This document shows positions 1 to 9,349 of a DNA stretch of 64,000 nt, piece after piece. Within the stretch, counting starts at the first letter, position 1, and every line of letters starts with the position of its first letter. The notes beneath the pieces are model-generated. The model was not told where the DNA came from and did no database searches. It saw only the letters and a list, made by a program, of their open reading frames with translations. The DNA is taken from the NCBI GenBank assembly GCA_037178975.1, contig JASJZH010000004.1, positions 8,370,001 through 8,434,000 of the forward strand. The letters run 5' to 3'. The translations under genes and the position numbers were made by a program. This DNA is from Oscheius tipulae. Lineage: Eukaryota; Nematoda; Chromadorea; Rhabditida; Rhabditidae.

Positions 1-328
1 TGTATCCATTATTTAATATATGCCCCATTTTTGCCCAGACACTGCCCTCGATATGATAATATGGTTTTCTGAAGAGGATAGGAGTATCCAAATAAAAATT
101 ACTTCCGATGAATGATCTCCCAGAATGTTATTGTAAAGGAATAGACATCGGTCTTGTAGTTGTAATGTGTTGAAGTCAAATTCTCCGGTGCCGTATAGCA
201 AGGTGTGCCAATTCTGAACAATGTGCAATAAGGTTTTGTGAAAAATCAAAGCTTAACCCGGCAGTTAAACTTAGTCTTGGATTCTCAACAGGCCTAGCAG
301 TTCCAAAGTCTGAGATTTTAAGATTATT

Positions 329-339
329 TAATGTTCGAC
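329..339. repeat. Left target-site duplication (11 bp) of the retroelement
   Basis: TAATGTTCGAC, identical to 1837-1847. Counting it once leaves the interrupted kinase exon at 93 nt, exactly the length of the matching exon in kinase copy 2. Confidence 0.9.
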
Positions 340-1787
340 TGCGGACAGCCCCTGGACATGACTCCATCACGACCATGCAGCTTCGAGTTGTGGAAGCGGA
401 GATTGTGCCTCTTCTCGCACGTCTCTTCACTCGGATGCTCCAACATCGTGTGGTTCCTCATGGATTCGGTGATTCGATTACCACCCTCATCCCGAAGAAA
501 GGTGATCACACAGACCTGACTAACTTCCGTCCAATCTCCGTGCTACCAGCTCCCTACAAACTCTTCACACGAGTGATGCTGGCCAGGATGCAAGGAAATC
601 TGGAATTCAACCAGCCAATCGAACAAGCAGGATTCCGCCGAAGCTACTCAACAGTAGAACACCTTCATACCATCAGACAGCTAATCGACAAGGCCTCCGG
701 TTACCGAAGTCACCTCTATCTTGTGTTCGTCGATTTCCGGAAAGCCTACGACACCATTGAGTGGGAAGCTGTCTGGAACTCACTTCAAAGACACGGTTCG
801 GACCAACTCTATATCGAGATGCTGCGAAGGGTCTACAGAGATGCTGGTTGCAAGATCAAAGTGCAAGAAGAGTTAGTGGATGTCAACATCAAACGTGGAG
901 TTCGTCAAGGATGCGTACTTTCTCCACTGCTCTTCAATGCTGTACTCGAAGACGTCTTCCGCCAACTCAATTGGGACGGCATCGGTTTCAACATCAACGG
1001 CCGTAAGCTAACTCATCTTCGCTACGCCGATGATGTCGTTCTTATCGGAAAGAGTCTGAGATCTGTACAGCGGATGGTGACTGAACTGGAACAAGGAAGC
1101 CGTAGGATTGGGCTCGAAATCAATCATCGCAAAACTTTCGCGATGACCAATGCCTACGAGGGAGATCTACGCTTAACAGGACAAGCTATACAGTTTGTCC
1201 GGCATTTCGTTTACCTTGGATGTTCGGTAACCTGCACCTCGGAAAATCAGGAGCTGTCCCGTCGGATCGGAGCGTCTTGGGCAGCCTTCAATCGCCACCG
1301 TCTCTTCCTCACCAAGAGAAATGTCCCGATGAAGATGAAACGACGAGTGTACCTGACCTGCGTCGTCCCAAGTTTGCTGTATGGATGCGAAATCTGGAGT
1401 CTTCGCACAGAAGATCGAGCCAAACTTGCAGCCCTACAACGACGGCAGGAAAGGGCCATGCTCAGTATCACACTTCGGGATCGTGTGAGGAATGAGGAGG
1501 TGAGAAGAAGAACAGAACTACCGAATGTTCTGGACCTGGCATGGACGAGGAAGCTGAAATGGGCGAGAAAAGTGGCCGAGATGGAAGGAGGAAGATGGTC
1601 GAAAGCGATGACGGAATGGGTTCCTCTAGATCAGCGACGAGCTCTAGGGAGACCGTGCATGAGATGGGAAGATGAGCTGAAGAAAGCCTGTGGTCGCCTC
1701 GGACGAACTCCAACCACGTGGATGCGACAGGCAAGAGAGGGAGGCGAAGAATGGGTTCGCGCTATGGGAGCGGCAAGGGAGCCCTGA
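340..1787 (+). CDS. Reverse transcriptase, C-terminal part (non-LTR element, N-terminus missing)
   Basis: Open frame from the insertion edge to a stop at 1787; the first internal Met is at 375. Motifs in order: FRPIS, GFRRSYST, FVDFRKAYD, GVRQGCVLSPLLF, and the catalytic YADD box at about residues 216-219 counting from the Met at 375. A C-terminal thumb and tail region follows with YLGC, YGCE and a basic W-rich end near GRPCMRWEDEL, typical of RTE-type elements common in nematode genomes. The endonuclease domain that should precede it is absent because the copy is 5' truncated. The protein is probably not made here, since no promoter or natural start is included. Confidence 0.9.
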
Positions 1788-1836
1788 CATGATAGCAACC
1801 CCTTGATTCCGACAATAAATTGTAAATTGTAAATTG
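340..1836 (+). mobile_element. 5'-truncated RTE-like non-LTR retroelement
   Basis: The insert begins at 340 inside an already open reading frame (the fingers region of a reverse transcriptase). It ends with a short AT-rich tail of TTGTAAA repeats at 1817-1836. It is flanked by a perfect 11-bp duplication, TAATGTTCGAC. A truncated 5' end, a repeat tail and a target-site duplication are the marks of target-primed reverse transcription. The coding end is complete and undamaged, so the copy looks young. It interrupts a kinase exon and lies antisense to it. Confidence 0.9.
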
Positions 1837-1847
1837 TAATGTTCGAC
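1837..1847. repeat. Right target-site duplication (11 bp) of the retroelement
   Basis: TAATGTTCGAC, the partner of 329-339. The first bases overlap in sequence with the TTGTAAA tail, so the exact tail/duplication border is uncertain by about 3 nt. Confidence 0.9.
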
Positions 1848-2482
1848 CCAGGAGAATGCTGAACAGAATGTTAGAAATTTAGTATGCGTACTTTTTCGGC
1901 TTGATATCTCTGTGCATTATTCCTTTGCTGTGCAGATAATTGAGTGCTCTTAAGATCTTCAGTATCCAGGAAACAATTTGCTTCCAATCGTAGTGAGTTT
2001 TTTGGTCGTGTATAACTAAAAGAAACATTAGAATTGTAGACGAAACAACCTATAGGGAACACCAAAGAAAATGTGAAACGCTTGAATTTCGACCGTTTGT
2101 TGTGAATACCACGCTTCTATCTTTAGATCGGTTATAACAGATATCACTCACTTTTGCAAAGAGTTCCCATTTTCATGCTCTCCATTACGTATCCAAAACT
2201 TCGAGTGGGTTCATCGACCAGCAAGCCAAAAACTTGGACAATATTTGGATGCTTAGAGTGTTTCAGTAGAACTTCCACTTCATCGTCTCGGGTCTTCTGA
2301 GAAACATCTTGGGGATTTTGTTTGAACAACTTCACTGCTACTGTTCTGAAACAGTCCCTGCCTTATCAGAGCATAGTGGAAGTACCCGAATTCTCGTGAT
2401 CTAACAATGTAGACGTCTGCAAACCTACCCTCCTCATTAGAAAGTACTTCTGTAAAGTCATTCCATGTGAACTTGCGCACAA

Positions 2483-3012
2483 CTGAAAAAATGTTATAAT
2501 TTTTAACATATCAAGGCTACCCATAGACACGGGGAAAGTGTCTTTTGGCGATTCATCACCCATTCCTTTGTCACGAACCACGTGTCAAACTCTAAATGAT
2601 AAGAGAGTTGAAGATTAAACAGATTGAAAAAAGCTGTGCCAAGCGGATTGCTTAAATGTGCCAAAAGCGGTCCGACAGCGGTGAAGTTCTGATAAGCCTT
2701 CAGTCGCTAAAAAAAGATAAGCCTTTCGTTACTGAAGTAAGAAGAGAGCGCTGCGTTAAAATATTGTTTGAACTACAATTAAAATTGATCCTGTTACCAG
2801 AGACTACCTTAAAAATAGCAGTACCCCGTGGCTTGTTGCTAGCAAAATCACAACTTTTTCCTGATTTTCATAATATATGCAGGATCCTATCACCGGAAAT
2901 AATCTAATTTTGGTGTCTATTGATACCTCGAACATCACAATTTTGTTGCAGGCGAAAACCATAGTTGTTTCGTTGTGCCGTGACTAATCTGCAGCGCGAA
3001 GAAGATAAGAAA
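2483..3012. other. Spacer between kinase and collagen, copy 1 (part of the segmental duplication)
   Basis: No gene seen. Around 2657-2760 it shares recognisable sequence with 12,813-12,910 (for example CTGATAAGCC and GATAAGCCTTT in the same order), showing that the spacer was duplicated together with the flanking kinase and collagen. Confidence 0.5.
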
Positions 3013-3699
3013 ATTTAAGGGCTTTCGGTGCTTTGTGCGAGATCTCCAGGGATCGTGAATCTCCTCTCTGGGAGGGCACTGGCAGTAGGTGGCGTCTTTT
3101 CCAGGAGCTTCAGGAGGGCCCTGAGGTCCTTCCTCTCCATCCGGTCCAGCAGCTCCTTGGTATTCCTGCTGCTCTCCGACAGGCCCGCTCTGTCCGGGGT
3201 AGGCATCGCGACCGGGAGTTCCCTGAGGTCCTTCAGGTCCGCTCTCTCCGGGAGGTCCACGAGATCCAGCACGACCGACGGGTCGCTCAGCGTCGTCTCC
3301 CTTGGTTCCAGGCTCTCCAACATGTCCGTCGGCACCTGGGGGTCCTGGAGGTCCCATCTCTCCGGGCATCCCGGGGTTTCCATCGCGTCCAGGATGGCCA
3401 GGCTGTCCGCGAGCTCCACGCATTCCGCGCATACCGGGGGATCCAGAAGGTCCTCCAGGTCCGGGAGGACCCTGAGGACAGGTGAAGCAGCCGTGAGTTC
3501 CCTCGTTCTGGACGTCTTCGGCATCCTGACCGTCTTTTCCATCTACTCCGTCAAGGCCATCAAGACCATCGGGTCCCTGCTCTCCGGCCTCTCCAGCGGG
3601 TCCGGCAGGGCAGCTGTGCTCGGTGGTGCACTGGCAACGATCTCTAGGAGGAACGGGGTTATTGAATCCGGGGAAGGGAGCGGGGTTGGAGTTGGGCTG
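3013..3699 (-). pseudogene. Cuticle collagen exon 2 copy, lacking exon 1
   Basis: Minus-strand open frame closely matching exon 2 of the complete collagen at 13,364-14,457. It has the same [16 protein letters not shown] start, the same Gly-X-Y runs and the same CQCPPREE end. The 3' splice site (TTACAG) before it is kept, but no exon 1 with the transmembrane/Col_cuticle_N region is found upstream. Two further changes are a small deletion after SGPVGE that breaks the Gly-X-Y phase, and loss of the stop, so the frame runs on to about 2938. It is best read as a 5'-truncated duplicate; transcription from an unseen exon cannot be excluded. Confidence 0.8.
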
Positions 3700-4368
3700 T
3701 AAATCATAATTGTTAATGTGTCTCTAAAGCCTGGACCATATGTGTCATAGATTTCAATAGTTCCAGTTTCTGCAACCCCACGTTTTCTTACGAAACTTCA
3801 AATTGTAGTCTAGAGTTTATGATTAGAGTTGTAGTAATTCTAAGGTTTAGGAGGTGGTAACTCCTAGAACCAGATTATCCGTGCTTGATGGAAAGGTGTC
3901 GGTACACGGTAAGATCGTACGGATACGATATCTTGTGATGAGCAATATCATACTAGACATTGTCCTTATCTGGGGTGCCGGAAGAGGGGACTATGCGATA
4001 AACAAAAATCTTATTAAGTATATGTTCCGTATAGGACTCTCCCAAAGATCCAAACTCAAAAAAGGAAAGAAAGAGCCAGAAAGTTGAGTGAGGGTGTAAA
4101 TGAGAACTAAGCTGATCTAAAAACAGCGAATCAAAAATGTTCTTTTGAAGATAGATAGATTGCTGGATCAATGTTCTTCCTTTGTTTGTTCCTTTAAGTC
4201 TTCTACCCCTCGCAAATATAGACATATCCAAAGAAGTAAACGTTCAATCGGTGACGGATCTAAATTGCAGTCTGAATCAATTGTACACATGTCTCTTCTC
4301 ATTTCCTTTTATTCATTTTTCTGTATTCTATATGAGTAAGTGATCTACCTCAAGTAAACTCTTTTCAG
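3700..4368. other. Intergenic, no gene recognised
   Basis: AT-rich sequence without a supported coding region on either strand. A short open stretch from an ATG near 4289, followed by a donor-like GTAAGT at about 4336, could be a signal-peptide exon of the receptor that follows, but its phase does not match the next exon. Confidence 0.4.
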
Positions 4369-5620
4369 TAGCCAATTTTTTCAACGATAATCTCCAAACC
4401 AAAACTTGGTGCTTAGGCTTGGATATCCAGATAGACGAAGACCTAGAAATTCGGTTCCTACTATACACTGTCTGCGGAATCATTGTCGTCATCAGCAGCG
4501 GACTCTCTATCGTTTTTACCTCGACGAGAGATTTTCGTACAAAATACGCTCTTTTCAATGTAGCTGACTTTGTAAGTTTTTGTTCAAGGCTTTTTGAACG
4601 AAAAAGACATGGACTATGAAGCATGTAACCTTTGAGACAAAAAGACTTATTTGTTTTGTGTTCGACGGACAGATTAGGCTGCAGACCGTAATCAAAATGA
4701 GATCTTGGTCCCAGATAAATGGACTCTCGTTTGTTGTGGCCGGGGCTTACCGAAGTCGGTACATGCGTCAGGGAACATATTTTGTCCCGACGAGCAATTC
4801 CCAGTGTGTTTCGAAAACTCCGTGGTCTGTTTTGATGATCGTGACGAGTGAGTGAATGGAAGAACTGAAGAAAGCGGATATAATTCAGGTCAACTTCCAG
4901 CTTTACTTAACTTTTGCCTGTCAATGGAAAGAGTCATGGCATTGGAATTCAGCTCATGGTACCGAAGAGTCTGAGGCGAGTCCTATAAGCACTACTTGGT
5001 GACAGCGTGTTTTGGACTGACTGAGAGTGTTATAACTTCTCCAAAGACCGTAAAACCATTAAGATCAGTCTCGATTTTGTATTACTACTGGACAAGCTAC
5101 ATAAAGTCTCAAACACAGAACGATTTTGCTCTGCTCTGAACTCAACAAGGGTTGTTTGCAAAACAATTCACTACTCTACAATAGCGCTCGTTTACGCTTT
5201 ATGCTCCATCATGCTTTTGGTCATTTTCTGCAAGATCGATGCCAGAAAAGTGAGTCTTGGGATCATAAGAACTTTTGAAATAATGCCACTGTTCGACAGC
5301 TGTTTATTAATGCAAGCGAAATTACATACTCAATTTGGAACCAACGCAAAATGAGAGAAAGCGAGAACTTTTACTTCAATGGATCACAGGAATATTGGTA
5401 GTTCTGATCTCAATTCCTAACATTATTATCATTTTGAATGAATGGAAGCTACCCGAAATGAATACTCTGATTGTCGGTAAGCACAGCCTCAAGGTTTTCT
5501 ATGAAGATCACTTCAGAGATTGCCTACTATCTCTACGCTATGCACTCAGCTCTCAGCCTTCCAACCTACCTCTATTTCCGTCGAGACTTTCGGCATCGCT
5601 TTGTTTGGATTATCTTCTGA
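4369..5620 (+). pseudogene. Seven-transmembrane receptor, probably degraded
   Basis: Pieces of a rhodopsin-like receptor in order. 4369-4571 holds TM1 (FLLYTVCGIIVV). 4715-4847 holds TM2 and a loop ending in CVSKTPWSVLMIV. The exon from 4889 holds TM3 with a MERVMA box followed by SSWYRR. Later segments are a TM4-like stretch, STIALVYALCSIMLL (TM5) ending at a donor near 5250, LLLQWITGILVVLIS (TM6) ending with a donor near 5476, and a last exon with ALSLPTYLYFRRDFRHR (TM7) to a stop at 5620. The join after TM3 and the region before TM5 need frame changes I could not resolve with introns, so it is probably a pseudogene or contains sequence errors. The nematode subfamily is uncertain. Confidence 0.5.
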
Positions 5621-5765
5621 AGAAAGATATCGTGCAAAGATTTTTCTGGTCTCAAAATCACTCCCTCTATTACTGTGACAGGACCGAAAGGAAAAACAAT
5701 TTTGATAAGAACATAGACTCCAATAGTTGTTCGATACAATTGTATTGAAAGGAAATTTGTACGTT

Positions 5766-8700
5766 TCAAGTGATTGGGAAGATTATTAAAGTAGACAAGA
5801 CTGTAGCCAGGTCTTCGGAGATTGTAACCGCCATTCCATAGAATTCTTCTGGTAGTTTAGGTCCTTTTGTCCAATTATGTCCGTTGAAAACTTTGGTTAT
5901 CTTTGTGCCATATCCAGCTGCAAGGATTTTGAAGCGGTCAAATTTTATTGCGCAGCCATTCCAACTCGGCATCTCCAAGGGAGCAACACTTCTCCAAGTC
6001 TCTTGCGGTCGGCTATTCATATTCAATGTCCAGACTTTGGTAGAGGAGTCACCACCAATTGCAATCACAGTAGATCCGATAGAAGACAAGGAATATGAGC
6101 TTGTCGGAGGGGGCATCGAAAGGCATCGAATGAGAGCCCAGGATGATGAGGATGGCTCGTATAATTCAACAGAACTCAAAAGTTCTCCTTCACTTGTTTT
6201 TCCTCCGCAAACCATAATCTTGCCCAACACGACAGTTGCGGCTGCTTCTTTGCGGGCAATGTTAAGCTTTCTGAAAATATTTTTGCTTGGTCAGCTCGCC
6301 ATTTCTGAGTTATAATTACGAGGGCTAATATGTGTCTTCCATTAAAACGGATCCGGATATAAAGCAAACACAAAACTACTAAAAACTCACGGCATATCTA
6401 TCCACATACAGTTGTTGTTGCTCGGATCGTATCGCTCCACAGTTGACAGCGCATTTCCACTCTTGTCCTCTCCACCAATGACGACAATAGTTTTTTCAAA
6501 CACAACACTACTGTTGGAAATTCCACGACGCTTCTGTAGCAAACTTGTCTTCTTTTCCCAGTTTTTGTTGTCCAAGCAAAAGAGGTCTTCAGCGAATCCA
6601 TGGACATCGCCGGTAAAGACGTAGAGCTTGTCTTCGAGATAAACAGCACTATGATAGGATAATGCCGATGGAAGGTGAAACGGCAGCCTGCGCCACGATG
6701 TACATTCCTTGTTCAAGAGATAAATTTTGTCGCAACGCTCACTGCCACTGATTCCACCGAGCAGGAGAATCTGAAAGTTCAGAAAAAATTTAAAAAAAAT
6801 AGGTTTCTGGTAATTTTTCAATGCTTGCCCGTACTATCTTATGTTTTTTGACACTTCCTCTTACCAGCAGGTTTTTTTTCTACACTTTCTCTACTCTAGC
6901 CTTTTTCAGACACAGTCCGACCTCACAAATCTCACCGATACCGTCTCTCTCGAAACGAAGCCAAAAGAAGCTTACTCTTGAAGTGGTGAAAGGTTCCGAA
7001 ACATTGGATATCCACGGATTCGCTTTTATGGCATCCAGTAACAGGCCTAAAGTATGTAGTAGTGTAAGCCCCCATATAAAAGTCTCACCTTCTTGCAATT
7101 CAACTGATTTGAACCCTTCAAAACTCCTAACTCCTAAGCCGTCAGCCCATTTTTGTGGCAAGAAAACATTTCCAAAAACCTTGCTCTCCCTGACCCCAGT
7201 TCTTGCAATGAATAGAATGTCTTTCTTCTTCTCTGCATGTGTTTCTTCCCACTGTGAAGACGATGCTGTGACGTCAATCTTCCAGAATGTCGCCTTTTCT
7301 CTTTTCTCGCTCGTGATGTAAAGATGACAGCCAGCCGAGTGGGCGTAAACATCGCCTTGGGTCGGTGGCATAGAGCGGTAGAATACTGTCCACAACTCGT
7401 TAACAGGATCCCAAAGTTCTATATTCTCCTGCAGGTCCACTCTTGTTTGATTACCACCGCAGACGTAGATTTTTCCAAAGACAACAGTTACAGCGGGGTT
7501 GGATCTTGCATGGTGCATTGATCTGAAAACGTAGTCTTACTCGACTTTGTCCTTCAGCTTGTATAGTTGCGCAATTGGGATTTCTTTCACGCTAGCTAAT
7601 TCAACTTTACCCAAGAGAGGTCAAAAGAAAGATGCAAACCGTTTCATCAAAACTCACTTGACTTTTGTCCACTCGTCCAACATGGGATCATATCTTTCCA
7701 CCAAATCAAGCATCGGACAATTTTCATTAGATCCCCCGAATATCCAGATCTTCCCGTCAAATGCGATAGACCCAAAGTTTGCTCGGGGATGCCGCATATT
7801 CTTCACTTTGCCCCATTCCAGTGCGCGGTTCAGCTTGTAAGTAGTCTTCACAAGCTTTCCAGCAGGTGTTATTCCACCGAAAAGGTATACTTCTCCGTTG
7901 ACAAACTCTACAGAGTAGTCCTTGAGAGCAAATTGAGTATTCAGTGGAAAAACTTGGGTAGTTTTCTTGAGTCTGTTGTAAAAGTAAATGTAGTCGCTGT
8001 TGCTCCATTTCGTAAAAATGAGCAGCTAATACTGGTTGTACAGAGGGAAACTTAGATAGAATACTTACGTAGTTCAGGGTCCTTGTTTTGCTAGCTCTAA
8101 TTTTCTGTGTAGGCCTTCCAGAAACTTCGTATGGTCCTCCTGTCAACTTGACAGACTTGTCGAAATGACATTTTACGGTCTTGTTCCTATTGGACGGGGT
8201 AGGAGCAATCTGCTTCTGAGAACTACCCCCAACGGATTCCTCGGGAGCGGGACTCTCCGCAGTCTCTTCGTTAGGGTCCAAAATGTCCATTAAAAAATCC
8301 AATAAAACAGGTGGCTCTGAAACAGACTCGTTTCTGTCTGCAAAGTCCAGGGGATTGCTTGCTGTCGGCTCAATTGATTCATGAGAAGTTTCAGAATTTT
8401 TGTAGAAAGTTTCCTCCAAAATCGGGGAGTCAGTATTTTCTTCACCAATAATCAGATCTTCAAGAGCTGCCTTCGCTTTTGTTGGCATTTCTTCTACGAT
8501 GTCAACAGCCGCCGGCTCTTTTTCTTGTTTTTCATCAATGGTGTTCTCGAAGACTCTGTGATCTTCAGCATTCAAGAGATGATCTTCTGCCTGTCTAATT
8601 GTTAAATCGGACATTTGAGCATCTCCGTATGCACATTCTTCCAATTGTACGTTCGTTTCAGAAATTGTTTCAAAGGGCGGCTCTGGATTTACATGACCAG

Positions 8701-8773
8701 AATCCTCCTGAAGGCCAGTTTTGGTGTTGAAGGGTTGAATTTCGATACAATTATCTGAAGTGTTTTTAACTGT
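5766..8773 (-). CDS. Kelch-repeat protein with acidic N-terminal region
   Basis: Spliced minus-strand exons 8069-8773, 8025-7658, 7522-7089, 7046-6976, 6770-6391 and 6270-5766 (stop) stay in frame. The C-terminal half carries kelch blades with the usual hydrophobic-GG motif: VYLFGG, WIFGGS, IYVCGG, ILLLGG, VVIGGE, IMVCGG and VIAIGG, each with paired W/Y downstream. This is enough for a six- to seven-bladed propeller, a protein-binding fold. The first exon encodes about 230 residues rich in Glu, Asp, Ser and Thr with no recognised domain. Two more in-frame exons upstream (8839-8959, 8995-9105) extend the frame, so the true start is not fixed. No BTB or F-box is visible. It may be the C-terminal part of the kinase gene upstream; see findings. 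Confidence 0.75.
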
Positions 8774-8838
8774 CTGAGAAAAAACAAACTTCTTGCACTT
8801 CGTTTTCGTCTTATAGATCTTCCAAAGCCATTAGATAC

Positions 8839-9105
8839 TGTGTCATTATCGGGAGTTATTGGAGCCTCGATCGACGTTCCGATTGGCTCAGAAGTATGCA
8901 ATCGATCTGGCCTGGCGACCAAATATGTCGCTTCGCACGATTCATGCTTAGCCCTAAAGCTGATTGAAGTTTTAGCTGCCAGAGTACAACTTACTCTTCA
9001 ACTTGCTTCGTTACTTGAGCTTCCGTGATCTTCCGAAATTTCAAAAACCTTTCTTCCCCGGCAGAATGGAGCGGTTTGTAAAGAATTCTGCTTTTTAAAG
9101 CTATT
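8839..9105 (-). CDS. Two upstream exons in frame with the kelch protein
   Basis: Exons 8995-9105 (LYKPLHSAGEERF) and 8839-8959 (YLVARPDRLHTSEP) join with correct phases. The second joins in frame to the 8773 exon through a GTATCT donor at 8838. The first needs two bases from a preceding exon, so the gene starts further upstream, towards the kinase. No known domain is visible. In another frame the 8995-9105 stretch reads to a stop after SSSNEAS, which could instead be the end of the kinase gene. Confidence 0.45.
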
Positions 9106-9349
9106 CTGTAAAAAGCATGTAAAACAAAACAATAATTTGTAACCGTAGTGTTTTCGCACTGATTTCTCTCACCAGATTACCAGAATGCTTTGAAGTAGTA
9201 TCCTCAAGAAGTCCCATTCTGTCGGGGAAGAAAGGTTGAGGTCTTTTTATACGCATATGCCACAAGTATTCGGAGATGTTCGTTGTCAGAAACATGAAAT
9301 TGTCCTCAAACCGAAAGTCACTATGGTATAATAGAGTGAAATTCAATTT

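Larger units (their letters stand above)
1..2482 (-). pseudogene. TAK1-like protein kinase, copy 1, split by a retroelement; partial at left edge
   Basis: Minus-strand exons at 2386-2482, 2152-2345, 1892-2015, 1848-1858 joined to 258-339, 103-213 and 68 to the edge. They give the glycine-rich loop (EGRFADVYIV), the VAVK lysine, HRDIKPKN, DFGTAR and a TAPE activation segment, as in Ser/Thr kinases of the tyrosine-kinase-like TAK1 group. Phases agree at each junction. The 93-nt exon joining HRDIKPKN to DFG is cut by a retroelement at 340-1836, so a full kinase cannot be made from this allele. Outside the insertion I see no stop or frameshift, which points to a recent hit. Exon lengths (97, 124, 93, 111 nt) equal those of copy 2 near 11-12.6 kb. 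The C-lobe is outside the window. The family call is good; the TAK1 subgroup is inferred. Confidence 0.8.

Noticed and set aside
3028-3702. Long plus-strand Ser/Arg-rich open frames opposite the collagen copies (also 13,355-14,146)
   Set aside because: Antisense of Gly-Pro-rich collagen codons gives stop-free frames by composition alone.
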